DNA of 64,000 nucleotides from Vermamoeba vermiformis (lineage: Eukaryota > Tubulinea > Echinamoebida): the NCBI GenBank assembly GCA_045837725.1, contig JBEWZL010000066.1, positions 372,001 through 436,000 of the forward strand, written 5' to 3'. The notes beneath the pieces are model-generated. The model did no database searches. It saw only the letters and a list, made by a program, of their open reading frames with translations, and was not told where the DNA came from. This document shows, piece by piece, positions 44,415-57,021 of the stretch. Made by a program: the position numbers and the translations under genes. Within the stretch, counting starts at the first letter, position 1. Every line of letters begins with the position of its first letter.

Positions 44415-47260
44415 ATGGCGGAGGAGAAAAAGTAAGGCAATATATTTACGGTTAATTGCGTAATAGAGCGGATCCAAATCCGTGCTTAAATATCTTTTCG
44501 TTTGTCAGATTGTAATAATTTATTTAAATTTATTTTAAACGGCACTATGATATATACTACAATGTCATGTATTTGCTAAGTGGAGGCAGTTTTATCTAAT
44601 TTATTTTATTTAAAGGAATCCGTCCTTCGCGTTGCCAATTTTCATTGCAGGCCTCGCAATTGTAATATATGCCTTTTATTCTTCGAATATCGAACAAGGA
44701 CTAGACACCATTTCTAATACACGCACAACAAATATTGGGTAAGCTCAAAACGAATAAGATTCTGTTTGGCAATTTCAAATCGCGACGTACTTGTTTACTG
44801 TATCGTATTCTAATAGCATTAATATCATATTTATTTAGTTTGGATCAAAATTCATGGTCCATGAAACACATCCCAATGCGCGAAGTCAAACGAGTTGAAT
44901 GGGAAGTTGACGAAGAATTTGCTGCTGAGGTACGCGTTATTTTTCGGTATTACGTATACAATATATCATTCATAGAGCATAATAATATAATATTATTTGG
45001 CAATTTATTCATGAAATTGAATTTTAATTTTTTTCGCGCGGAATAATGACGTCATTTTGTTTGCCGCTGCTTTAAACGTAATTATAATATTGGCATATAT
45101 TAATACTACTACTATTGTACAGTTGGCTCAAAGTCGAGAGCCAGTCATTTTGACAAATACAATGGTCACGACGTGGAAGGCTATGAAGGAGTGGATCAAG
45201 CCCGATTATTTGCCCAATCATCCTGTAAGTACAATATATTTATAGTGCCATTCCTATATAATACAAATAAGCTCAACTCTGAAAGAAAAAAATGCTTCTC
45301 GATAATGATAACTGATCTTGGTACGTTTTGATAGAGTCTGGCCAAGATGAGTGGTTGTCGCGTCGGCCAATCAGCTACATTTGCATATGCCGATAAGAAG
45401 ACTGCTATGGCTAAGTCACCTGCATTGCAAGGCAAAATTAAGACCGAATCCAACTACGTGGAGTATAACTCGACTGGTCCTGAATTCTTTTCGAAGTTAA
45501 TGAACCCTGATAACGGTAAGCTGGCGTATATTAACATATTTAATTCTATTTATTAATTTTAGCACCTTAATTTTCATTTTAATGTTGGATGCGATTTTGT
45601 AACGGCTTGGAGCAAGGTATCAATTTCGTTAATTATGTTTTGTATTTTATAGAGAACTTCTATTACTGGTATGGAAAAGTAGAAGGAGATTTGCGCAACG
45701 ATCTCAACCCAACCAAGAATTTGTGGGCGGATCCAGACTCACAGCGCGCTTACGGCTTGTACATGTGGCTTAGTGAAGGCGAAGTAGGACCTAATTTGCA
45801 TTACGATCAAGACCACAACTTCTTTGTTCAAATTAACGGAACGTAAGTACAAATTCTAAACCCAAAATTAGAAAATATTTCCTTTTATGGATCACGAATT
45901 TTGTCCAACTGGATCCTGCTTTAGTCATCGCTCTTATTACTAATGAAGATAACGCATTAATATATTTATCATTATATAGTAAGAGGTTCGTATTGTTCCC
46001 TCCTTGGGAGTGGCGAGCGCTCTATCCTTACCCGCGAACACATCCAGCGTGGCACAAGTCGCAGGTTGAATTTGACGAGCCTAATTTGGAATCGATGCCT
46101 AACTACGCTACTACTCGCGCTTATCTCGTAAGTAACGCCTATTGTATTGAGTATCTAAATAATTCCACTTCGTAAAAACATCGATCGGATGTGTTGCTAC
46201 CGGATCGAGCTTGTGTAGAAAATTTTAGTTAAACTTTTATTATATTAGGCTAAATTACAGCCGGGCGATGTATTGTACGTACCTCCTTATTGGTGGCATC
46301 ATGTTCGATCAAAAGGACTATCAGGTACGTGAGAATAAGAGACAATGCTTTTGTTTTGTAACGTTACAAAGCAAATTTATTAATTTTATTATCATTTTCA
46401 CTGAAAACAGTGTCCTTGGCGTCGTGGTCCAATAGCAAAGTGTTTCAACGGCTCAAAGAAGTGTACGAGAACGAACTTCAAATTGACACGTACAGCGATC
46501 CTGAAGAGCGAAAAGCTGCTGTTGCCCTATTCATAGGTAAGCCCTATAAAATTATTTCCATATTAGGATATATAATGGCTTTGCGTTAATATTTTTATTA
46601 GAAAAATTGTTTTCTGAAGCCTTCAGCGTGAGTGCGAGACGAGTGTTAAAGAGCGGACTTGCAGCACGATTTGGACCCTTAGAGAATGTATTTAAAGTAA
46701 GTTATTTTATCCAAACGCTCTTTTGACACCGATCTCTAAATGACACGTGTCACTTTATATTTTTCACGCGTGTCAACTGAAAGTCGAATTTTTTTGGTGA
46801 ATGTCCACAAGTTTTTAATTTCTCTTCTTGGATTTCCAAGAGTTAATGTCACGATGTTGTGCTAATAATATTACCATAAAAGGAATTCGAGTCATGGGAG
46901 GACCCAGAATTCTGCTCGTTCAGAAAAAAGTACCCAGCAAAGCACTTCGGCAATGTGTTCAAAGAAGACCTTGAAAATACTTTGCAAGCATTTACAACTT
47001 GCCAAGGTGACGGTATGAACTCATTTTACCAAATAAGGAAATTCAGATATTTTAAATATTTTCTGTTTTGTTTTCGATCGACAATTTTAACCATATTTTT
47101 GCTTATAGATGTTTCTATTGAACGAAAGGATATGAAAGCTATCCGCGAGATTGAAATTTTTGAGTTTATAGAGACTGTTGTAGCGGATGCAGTTGGCGCG
47201 GAAAATTCGTACGCGTTCATGAAAAAATGTTTGTTCAAGACAAAGAACGATGATGAATAA
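44415..47260 (+). CDS. Membrane-anchored cupin/JmjC-type 2-oxoglutarate dioxygenase
   Basis: Twelve exons (44415-44431, 44616-44738, 44839-44929, 45123-45224, 45335-45515, 45653-45842, 45980-46127, 46249-46324, 46411-46536, 46602-46696, 46883-47006, 47109-47260), in phase, 474 aa. A short basic N-terminus precedes a TM helix (FALPIFIAGLAIVIYAFYSS), giving a type II orientation. The lumenal domain is Cupin_8/JmjC-like: GPNLHYDQDHNFFVQINGT provides the HxD motif (about H222, D224), KRFVLFPPWEW follows, and PPYWWHHV supplies the distal His (about 301). Relatives hydroxylate proteins or act as peptidyl hydroxylases; the substrate is unknown. A C-terminal helical extension of about 150 aa is not part of the core fold. 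Confidence 0.83.
46741..46752. repeat. Intronic palindrome TGACACGTGTCA
   Basis: Perfect palindrome in intron 10 of the cupin/JmjC gene, followed seven bases later by TTTTTCACGCGTGTCA (46760-46775), a second half-site. Confidence 0.75.
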
Positions 47261-47413
47261 ACAAGCGATGGAATAAACAGATTCTATTTTACATATTTTC
47301 GGTTGTCTCTATATACAAGTACCGTTAAAACCGTTAAATTACAAAATTTTCTTATTTCGGATCCAATCCAAAAAAACGCCAAAATTGATTGTTTGCTATT
47401 TTTGTCGAATTCC

Positions 47414-49546
47414 TTATGCAGGAATATCTCTATTAACGTTTTCTTCTAACGCCAGGTTATTTCTGCGGCTCTTTTTAGCTTTAAACGGCTTCTTCAGAAC
47501 GCATAGGAAATTGTAAGGCGTAGAATTCGTTCCAAAAGCGAATAAATGCAAAAATCCGGTTAAACTCGCACTAATTAATAGCGTAACTGACGCTGCAAAG
47601 TCGAGGACTTCAGTAATGCCTAAATTCCTCAAAATAATTTGCCGGATTCGAACGATCGCGCCTGCCAAAATAATGACCAAGAATAGCGCCAAGAAGATTA
47701 CTAAACGAGTTTGCATGCTGCATAGAAATATTAATTAATATAGGTATATTAAAAATAGTGAACGGAGCAAAACTGGGGTAATTTTCCGAGTAGTACGATG
47801 AATAGTCGGAGTAATTTGCCATAAAAGGGAAATAAGTTGATCGCGATGAAGCCACATTAAGAAAGCTTCGAATTAACGGAAAATGTCTTATCTGAGTAGT
47901 CGTTAGATATATCTTATGCCTACCTTGTTATTCGATTTCTTGCCCGAATGTCAGCTTGATCCGGATTCTGCTGTCCACGTCGATTCGTCTAAGGTCAAAA
48001 AATCAGTTAAAATACTCTTCTACATTCATTATATCGTTAATTCTATATGAATTAATGGCCAATTTCGCTTGGCTTACCTTGGCGATTTTATATATCGTTA
48101 TGCCGAGAACAACGGAACAGCCCAATGCGTTCAATGTGACCCAAAAATAATGCGTGGCTAATACCCAAATACCATAGTCTTCGGCGGATATAAAGCACCT
48201 AACAGATACGTTAATCCAAGTCGGTTAAGTTTTCGCTTTACGGATCTATTCTTAGCCCTGCAAAATTAAAATTGATTGCAATTCGCTTTTGCAGGCTAAC
48301 GGTTATTTATATATGATTGGTATTAGTATAGTAATATAAACGAATCTTGATAAGATTAACCGATTAACATGGTAAAATTTCAGTTTACTAACCATATAAA
48401 TCAAATTTCAATTGCCTCGCTCCAGAAATATCAATAAATTTACATATTGAATCGTCAGTTTAAGACTTACCAAGTACTGCCAGGTGCATATTTGCCAGCT
48501 GCTAGGTTGGCTATGACTGGAATTAACGGGACGCCAAATCCAATAACCAGAAACTTGATCACCGTTCGTCTAGGATTTAACGAGACTCTGGATAGTACAA
48601 CCAATATATAGAGCTTAATAAAAATCACATTAGACAAGTCCTAAAGTCAAATCTACTTCAAATTTATCGGGATGAAATTATCGCAATGCTTGTCAAAATA
48701 AAATTATAGTGGCTTCAATACAGCATTATAATATTGATTCGTATAATAGCTGAATCCCGATCAAATATCGATCAAGATCTAGCGACAATACCGAACACAA
48801 ATTTCACAAACGGTGTTTACCTGAACCGTCATTAAGCAGACCCATACGTTCCACGAAAAGAAGCCATAATGTATAATTACACCTTAATAATATCAGTGTT
48901 AATTTTAAACAAGTTACTTTGCACGAATTTCTCGGATGCGAATAATTAATTTACCTTGGACTGTACATAATGGAGAAGGGTACGGAGATAGTGCAGGACG
49001 TCCAGCCATAGTCCCGAATGGTACCCCAAAGCTCTGAATCACGACTGGAATTATTGAAAATAAAAAAATATTTGAGGGGTATTTTCTGGATGCTGGATCG
49101 AGGCTAAAAACAAGAATAATGCGTTAGAATAATACGCCATGGCACACAGGCACAAATTTGCCTACCTATATCCGATCAAAATAAACGCGTTTAACAAAAA
49201 CGAAATCCATCCCAAAGTGTCGCTGACAATGAACAAAGTAATTCTTTCTTCTGCACTCACCATAGCCTCATTTATAAACTATACGCAAGTACTACGACAA
49301 TTTAGACAAATAAGGCGTTGTTCTCCAGGCAGAACAACAATAAAATTACCAAAATAATTTTGCCGTCTGGAGATCGTTCACTGAACCGAAAAAAACCACA
49401 GAGTGACAACAAATCTCATCATTTCGATAATACCAACGACTGGTGAAGATATTTTCATGACCAGGTACGCATTTGGACTCGCTGCAAAACTTGTCTCGAG
49501 TCAGATTCAATTCAAGAAAATCTTTTTTGATTTTCGGTGGAAAGAT
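47414..49546 (-). CDS. Frizzled/Smoothened-like 7TM receptor (N-terminus unresolved)
   Basis: Eight exons recognised (49546-49382, 49278-49166, 49103-48955, 48882-48821, 48613-48471, 48198-48078, 47988-47924, 47717-47414), in phase, 373 aa. The transmembrane part carries the family pattern: AEERITLFIVSDTLGWISFL, DPASRKYPSNIFLFSIIP, PSPLCTVQGGVIIHYGFFSW, ILVVLSRVSLNPRRTVIKF, GSTWCFISAEDYGIWVLA, and two final helices before a basic tail. Amoebae have many such Fsl receptors. The first exon listed (TRDKFCSESKCVPG, DEICCHSVVFFGS) is the end of a cysteine-bearing ectodomain; the signal peptide and earlier ectodomain exons could not be located. The donor of that exon is GTGAAC, chosen because it alone preserves phase. 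Confidence 0.72.
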
Positions 49547-50751
49547 CTGCGCGCACAAACCTAATTTCAATTGAATTATTATAAATTTATCATTATTAGA
49601 CATTTGCACTGGAAAAGTAGGTCGACCAAGCCTTACCAAATCGTTATTTTTAATTAAATATTTCTTCTCGATCGAGCGAACGATGAAGAACATCAAATAT
49701 TTGCTTAAATATGGCTTATCTGTACATACACATTTTATAAATTAATATCCAACAAAGATTTGTGGCTTTATGTCACCTGAAATTATTATTACGTTCGTAA
49801 CAATTACTTTTACACAAGATTTTGTAACGTCTAGCGGCCCGCTTATGATTCACATTGCTCGCTATTAACTGACAATTATACTCGGCTAAGCTATCTTCGG
49901 TCTACGACCCTTACGGAGTCAAATTGAGTCGTAGGGTCTCATGTAAAGTTTCGAAATTGAACTGAGACTTGGATCGGGCGCCAATAGCGAAAAAACTCTT
50001 CATCTAAGGCTCGATAAGTTGTATTTTTAAATCGTCATCTATATAGATGCGAAGTAGTTGTTTAGCTAGATTGGAATTGAGTACCGGGCCTCCACATCCT
50101 GGTCTGAGCCATCAAAATGACCTTAGATGAGAAAGAATTGTGATTACGAATCGGATGTGAGCATTACCTTACTTTTCAAACACTTAAATAGATGGCACTA
50201 ACGCATTGGTTTCGATTGTCAGCTTTAACGATTTGAAATCATGTCTTTAGTCGCAAATCGATACAATTGCTGATAGTGCATCAATATCATAAACAAAGAT
50301 ATCTTTGTACTTTAGATACGATTGATTGGCAGATTCTCGTAGTGCACCGGGATCTATCGCCATCCCGAAATTTAAGCTGGCGTAACAATGTTATTTCGTT
50401 GTTGTGTTGATTCTCGAAATCAGCTATTTTTAGATATCATGTAATTCATCACCAAATTGATGCAATTTCTTTAGATCAGCTCAAAACGAGCCTCGATGGT
50501 CCGATCAGACTTACGCTAGCTTGATCTCCCTGAAATAGCATTGATCCCGTTTTGGAATTCGAATAATACTACGGGCTGTAATTACAATGCGTACTTTTAC
50601 GAAAATCATCTGATCCACTAACGCCGAAAGCCCAAAAAAACGATTTTTCATGAAATTTCGTTGAAAGTCACGTGCTCGGCCAATAATTTAAAGCTTCAAC
50701 CGATGTTACTCGTTATTCACTCAATCAATTCGACACCACACATCTAATAAC
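49547..50751. other. Region without a resolved gene
   Basis: About 1.2 kb. The first 200 bases may contain missing 5' exons of the Frizzled-like gene, but none could be joined in phase. At about 49899-49938 CTACGAC and GTCGTAG form a small inverted repeat. The final part is the presumed promoter of the GPI-protein gene. Nothing else could be supported. Confidence 0.4.
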
Positions 50752-52352
50752 ATGACTAAGTTGGCTGTAGTCGTCGCACTTTTTGCTTTGATCGGCATTG
50801 CTGCTCCGCATCTGCTTCATTCTCCTTCTCTGGAAACGTTACTTTGGCTGATAGCCAAAGCTTCAACTACAGAGCAGTCAGTAAGTATCGTCCCTCGATA
50901 TCTTGACGCAAGTTATAACGTTTATACATCCGGATTTGAAGTGGTTGCTAACGAATTTTTAATCTAGACATGGGTGTTTGGAGTGTCCTCAATCTTTGGT
51001 CTGGTGCTTGGTACGCCTCCGTTGAGGCTAAAGCCTCTGGCAACTCTGGCAGCCTCGATAGCTTGTGGGGTTGTAAGTATCTTCTTTTATTCCGTTAAAA
51101 TTTTCGATCAAATCCATGCGCCACCAAAAAATTAATTAACTAACGCATGCCCTTTGCAGCTGCTTACACCGGTCTCGGTAACTTCCCTGTCACCACCTTG
51201 GCTTACTTCAATGTCGACGCTCAACTCGGCAACACCCAAAACTGGGCTCAATTGGATGTTTCTGGCTGTAAGTATTTATTATCATTTACGACCGATACTC
51301 GATGCAGAATCTTTAAACTCGTAAAGATTTACATTAATTCAATTTTAATAATTGTGAATTCCACCAGTAATTGAATTTAATATCGTTTATTTATTACTTT
51401 GATACGCCGCGGTAATTTACTTGCAAATTTGATTTGATTCAATTCGTACCACGACGGTATGTTCGTCATTATGACCATTATTTTCGAGGTTGAAATTATG
51501 TTTGTGAATTGTTTCGGCCCGCTCAAGTCTGAATCTGACACTTTCCGTGCTTAGCTGCTGGTTTCATTGCCAACTCCTACGTCGCCCTCACCGAGAAGGA
51601 CTCTAACGGCAACGTCGTCAATGTCTACGGCTTGAACTCCGTCGTCTGGGGCCTCGTTGATTCTGGCAGCAACAACGGATTGCACTGGGCTACCTTCCAA
51701 GCCACCCAAGCCAACAAGTTCACCGTGACTTTGACTTACTTCGCCTCTGAAGTCGTCGGTACTGTCGATATTGCTGGTACTACCGTCGTTACTCCTCGGT
51801 AAGTTTTCATTTGAGTTTTCCGGATTTGATCGCGCGGCCGGATGTCGCAAATTGACTCGTTCTTATATGATGCCGAATAGACTTACTAACGTTAATAATG
51901 ATAGTACCCTCGAGTCTGTCTTCGCCGTTAAGGACTACCAATACGCCAACAGCGCCAACACCGTGACTTTGACCCTCGGAGTTGCCTCTGGATCTGCTTC
52001 CGCTTCTGCCTCCGGTCAAATCACCGTTGGTACTGGTAACGAGCAAATGTACCTCGTCCTCGCCAGCGATGCCTTGGTTGGTGCTCAACTCAAGCCCGTC
52101 TCGATCTCTGCTTTCGCCAGCGCTTCTTTGTCTGCTAACTTCAACAACGACGTTGTGGCTCAAGTTACTGGCAAGTTTGGCGGATCTGCTTCTGCTCAAA
52201 TTGTCAACGTTACCTTCCCTGCTGGTGCTACTTCCTTCGAGTACGACCCTACCATTGGTAACGGCCCCGTTCCTCAAGTTGCTGGTGGAATCCAATCCGC
52301 TCCTGCTTTGATCTTGATGGCTGCCGTTATGGCCATTAAGTTGTTCTTCTAA
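50752..52352 (+). CDS. GPI-anchored surface protein, highly biased codons
   Basis: Five exons (50752-50880, 50968-51072, 51160-51267, 51555-51798, 51905-52352), about 344 aa. Signal peptide MTKLAVVVALFALIGIAA; mature start ASASFSFSGNVTLAD; beta-rich ectodomain (MGVWSVLNLWSGAWYASVE, YVALTEKDSNGNVV, GSASASASGQITVG); hydrophobic C-terminus ALILMAAVMAIKLFF typical for GPI addition. The first exon switches frame at CC (50806-50807): one base appears missing, since later exons join only in the frame reading ASASFSFSGN. Codons in the last exons are almost all C- or T-ending with GCT/GTC/ACC preferred, as in the DUF4097 gene, suggesting an abundant protein. No known domain. It may be a secreted coat or adhesion protein. 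Confidence 0.7.
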
Positions 52353-52582
52353 ATTACTAGTTAGTAGTAATTTATCTATTACTTTGGTATAAATAGTAGT
52401 AGTTTTATTTATTTAAGATGTTGCATGGATCTTGTTGTAACTCTCTAGTTAATATTGATAAATAATTAAAAATCAAATAGCTCAATTACTGATGACAATA
52501 CCGCGAGCTGCCGATAATTAATCTTCCTCTGTCTACTTATCACAACTAACTTTATTTCTAAAATTTCCTAAAACGGAAACTC

Positions 52583-55500
52583 TCAAATCAATCGTTCTCG
52601 TGAGTTAGCCGACGATTCAGTGATAGCGGAGTAACTCGACTCCTCGTCTAAGAAAATATGAACCTCATCCTTCGAAAGGACTTGCTTGACTTCCTCGACA
52701 ATGGTCGCATCTTGCAACTGAGCCTTGATCTTCTCAAAGTTTCGTTCGATGTGCGTGTACAAGCTGATAAGGCCTTGGTCTTTGGCGGCACGAGGAATAT
52801 CGACGTCAACTGGATCGTTCATGACAACCTAGATAGAGCTAATCAGTATATGACGATAAAGTGTGATTTCTGAGGCAAAATGGATTCCATCCATGACTTA
52901 CGGTAATGGTGTCATAATATCTGTGGAGCTTGGGCAAGTTTCTAGTTAAGAATTCGTTCATGAACAAGAAGTCCTTTTCGTGCGGCATGAACTGGACTTC
53001 ATTCGCAAGCTTGGTCAACACGCGTGCAATCAACATTAGCGCACGTGGTGTAGCGGTTAGATTGCGTGCGCTGACGATGCCGTTTGTGGTGGACAACAAG
53101 ACTGACGGGGAGATGAAGCGCAAGAACAAAAATGCACCGATGGACTTGTAGGCACTGTTCGGGAACTTGTTCTCGACGTTGGTCCGCAACATTTGACAGA
53201 GCTGTTGGATCTGCTGAGGCATGCGTTGTGGTTGGTCAATGATAGCATTGAACACTTGTTCGCATAGGGCTTGCAAGTTGATACGATTGGCTTCAACATT
53301 ATCTTCGGCATCCAACTTCAAAGTTTCCACCTGTTACATTTTCACGTTAGATCTACATCCATTATCCTTTCAAAAAAGAGCTACTTTCAATTTTTTTTTG
53401 TAGGCGATATTGTGGTGATTAAAATAGCATGTTTTAGTAAAGAGTCGAAAAAGTTGAGGTGTTTGGATCCGGTACGTTACCTCGCAGCGAATGTTATGAC
53501 GAATAATAGGCTCCAATACGGGCTCGAGAATAGCCTTCAAATAACTAGCGCCAATGATGTTAGCGTAGCTGCCCATAATCTTGCTAGCCATGCTGTCTTG
53601 TCGGAACAACGTTGTCTCTTGATGAGTCTTTTGGACCTAAAAAAGATACGCAGCTGTAATTAGCACCTTATTTGAAAGTTAAAAATAGGATTTTAAAATG
53701 AATACGTGCCTCAATGGAAACGAGCTTCTCAAGTAGATCTAAGCAGCATCGTTGAGACTGGAAAATAAAGCTGAGTGCTTTAGCAGTGTGGTCCATTTCA
53801 GCGGCATTGGCTGCGCGACAAACAGCCACTGCTAAGGCGTAGTCGTTTGACGCATCCGTCAGGATCTGAAATTGAAAATAATCAGTCCCGAACCAAAACT
53901 TCCATGAAAATGTCATAATAAAGCTACATTATACTCATTAAAAATTTCTTTGTATTTTGCTACTTACTCGTTCCAATCTTGCCAATCGTTCCGGATGTAC
54001 GTCACCGTTAGGCACCAAAGCATTAGGACCGCGGAAAGGCATGTACTTGACTTGGTCTTGTCGTTGTTTTCTATTGTAGTATAGTATTAAGAAGGTAATA
54101 GCACCTGCTGTAACTGCGGCAATGACGACGACAGTCGGGGCAATGATGCGCGGATCTGCACTGGCCAGGATCTCGCCCACCGTACGGTTCATAGAATCTA
54201 CCAAAATAGCATCATATTAGTATCATCGTATAGTAGGTGCCTAGCTCTACGATATATATGCCGTAGTATTTAAATAGAGTGTTGTCTTACCTCTAATCCA
54301 CGTGCAGTTTGCGGTGCAAGCCGTGCCGCCCAAAGGACCTTGATCGCATTCCTCGCCACTCTGAACAACCAAATCACCGCAAAAAGCTATATAATAACAT
54401 ATTAGTTAACATTATACGCTTGAGATTGCGAACTGAAGTGTTTTTGAACGTTTAAGTTCTCATCCGGTTGGAAGGCTTACCCATAGCTAAAGTCGGAGCA
54501 CCAACGCCAGATTCTCGCGAGTAGAATGATACAGTATCAGTTTGAGAAATAGCGCGCTTGCCTGGGTTCATCATGCTCACACGCAGAGTTAAATAACGAG
54601 AAGTTAAGGCGCGGTCCATCATTGCGAGAGAATTGTCTAAGCTAATAGCAAGACCTTCTTCGTCAATAGTGCACATGGTTAAGCGATCTTGTTCGGTCTT
54701 GTGGAAAGTCAGACCCTCTGTTAAATTAAAAAAGATTATCAGATCGCGCCTTTAAAATTAAAACGGATATTATGCCCCCATAAATATTCAAATACGTAGA
54801 ATATATTAGTGTGATAATATTGGTGTTGTCTAGGAGGCTAAAAAAGAGTTACTTACGTCTGTTAGTGCTGGATACGGTAGTCTCGTCCCAATTATCCACT
54901 TGTTCGATGTAAACAGCGCATTCGTACGTAGTAGGAGATACAACTCTTTGAGCAATACGTTCCAAGAACAAGCTACATGGTAGTAGTGTTGTTAGACGGA
55001 TGATTTGTAACGGATTTACCAAACGAAATCTTTTGAATGAATAAGAGCACTTACGTAAGAGAGTTCATGCTATTAACGTTATCAGGGATATTCCACTTCA
55101 AGTAGATATCGATGTAGTAGCTCAGCACAAGCTCGTCGCTGCTGCCGTTAACCGGAGAGGTGACCGAGTTGTCGTTCTGGCGAAAAAAAAGTAAGCTACT
55201 GCTCTTAAATATTTAAATTTAATATGTCGTCATATGATCTTTAGCGTTAAATTCAAAATTTGAAATTGTTTAAGGCGGATCTAACAGCAGATTTGGCGGT
55301 ACAATATGCCTGATTTCGCTATTCTCGAGCAATAGCTATAAAAACGATATTATTAGTACTTACGCTAAGCGAAGTATCGCCGCCAGCCCAGAACAAGGTC
55401 GGTTGTTCTTGATCCTCTCCATCCACCACAACAGGCGTAGCAACAGGACCACTCACTGGAGATCCAGCAGTAGGTGAATAGCCTGTAGGGGATTGAGTAG

Positions 55501-56474
55501 GTGGAATCGATGGCGCTAATGGATTTGACGAGGGGATGTAGCTCGGGATAGGTGGGATCGATGGCGCTAATGGATTTGACGGCGGCGGGATGTAGTAGGT
55601 CGGAGTAATGGGCGCGATAGACGGCGCCATGGGATTGCCGTATGGAGTATCAATAGGAGAGCTCGATGGTGGTATTGAAGGGGCAATAGGATTGTCTATT
55701 GGGGGACTCACGTATGTAGGAACAGAGACAACTGCAGGCGCATCTAAATAAAGTCAATTAATATTGTAGAATGCATCTATATAATAATGATAGGTCCGAG
55801 TATATTAAATTATACTAGCAGAGGTATTAAGTGTAATCGAACGCTTAGGAGATGGTTTGGTTCGCATTGCGAATCTGATCTCGTTCTAAAAATAGCTCCC
55901 AAATTGATTATGACTTGGGAAGTGGCATAATAAGAGTATCGATATCGAATTTAATCATTATCTCGATGGCTCAAGTGTTGGCGGGCACATCCGATGTTTA
56001 ATTCAATTGCTATTTGGATTATTAGAACACTTACTTGTCATATTGATTGCTTGCTCGAGTAAAGCTGCGTCGATATCATTCTAAATAAGAAACTACATTA
56101 GGAAATGACTCATAAGCATAACTGTTACGTAATGGAATGAATTTTTGTCGTTGAATCGCAATCGCCCGTAACAAGGTTTAATTTGTAAATGGCGTCATTG
56201 CTCAAATATTAAGTATATTTAAGCGAATAGTATTATAAGTGGTCGCTTCACTGAAGTATATCATCGTTAGATAATTTCAAAAAGTTGGAAATTCAAAATA
56301 ATGATCTACTCTTTTGTTTAATTAAATTGCTTACTGATTCATTTTCTGCGCATAATACTCCACTAAGTGACGCTATTATATACAGATTATTACTACATTG
56401 TTACGATTTTGTTTCAGGATGTGATTGATCTTACCAACCGCAATTACGCACACAAATAATGACAACCACTTCAT
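52583..56474 (-). CDS. Transmembrane receptor with cytoplasmic RasGAP domain
   Basis: Thirteen exons (56474-56435, 56372-56335, 56080-56035, 55743-55364, 55176-55055, 54972-54857, 54717-54481, 54386-54291, 54197-53968, 53865-53710, 53636-53481, 53330-52902, 52828-52583), in phase, 763 aa. Signal peptide (MKWLSLFVCVIAVG); ectodomain with Pro-rich repeats NPLAPSIPP, a region of about 170 aa, then a cysteine repeat CGDLVVQSGEECDQG/CTANC; TM helix near residues 378-398 (IIAPTVVVIAAVTAGAITFLILYY). Cytoplasmic RasGAP: arginine finger ETTLFR (R about 499), SIGAFLFLRFISPS with the FLR motif (about 608-610), and NEFLTRNLPKL. All catalytic landmarks are kept, so it should accelerate GTP hydrolysis on Ras at the membrane. 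Intron 10 has a GC donor (GAG|GCACGT), needed to keep phase. Confidence 0.85.
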
Positions 56475-57021
56475 ATTTAATGCTGTCAATATTGTGGCAC
56501 TATGTACAAATAAATAACATAAATTAAGTGCACAAAAAGCGCAACGAGTCTCATTTTTGGTTGACGTTTTGGATGACACTTTTAACGACGTGACAGGTCA
56601 AGTAGGAATTCAGCTAAAAGGACATTAGGCACTCGAATAAGAAGTAGACTCTACCGATCTATTCTTTTTTGAGGATCCGTACTGAATAATCAAAGAAATA
56701 TTGACTGTAATGAAAATAGGTGACATTCGTCACGTGATTGTCAGTATTTGTGACGTTACAAGTCGTCATTATTTGGGACCTTCCTACAAAAAAACCAATT
56801 TTGCCATGGCTACTCGCCATGACTTTCCAGAATAGCTACTAGGTAACATTCGTTTATAGAGATATTAGCTCAAGGTTTTTTACAAGGTTTTTAACGAGCT
56901 TGTGTGCAGATACGTAGTCGTAGTACAAAGACCGTAAGTGTCGCGGAGATCTGATCCTTAGACATGCGTACAAGCAGTTACTAAACGACCCTTTATTCAA
57001 TGAGCAAGTGTAATGTACTAT
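56475..57021. other. Intergenic region
   Basis: Spacer between the RasGAP-receptor start and the 3' end of the kelch/EGF gene. No coding or RNA gene seen. GTGACGTTACAAGTC and CACGTGATTG-type boxes near 56730-56765 could be regulatory, but this is not supported beyond their presence. Confidence 0.4.

Noticed and set aside
48955-49020. Reading the Frizzled-like third exon as LWGTIRDYGW from an acceptor at CAGAG
   Set aside because: That frame does not join the next exon in phase. The longer exon reading DPASRKYPS to PLCTVQG joins on both sides and matches the receptor family.
49899-49938. Inverted repeat CTACGAC/GTCGTAG as a mobile-element end
   Set aside because: Only seven bases, no transposase nearby and no target-site duplication visible.
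51807-52295. 162-aa minus-strand open frame
   Set aside because: Antisense to the last exon of the GPI protein; Ser/Arg-rich composition follows from the biased codons of the real gene.
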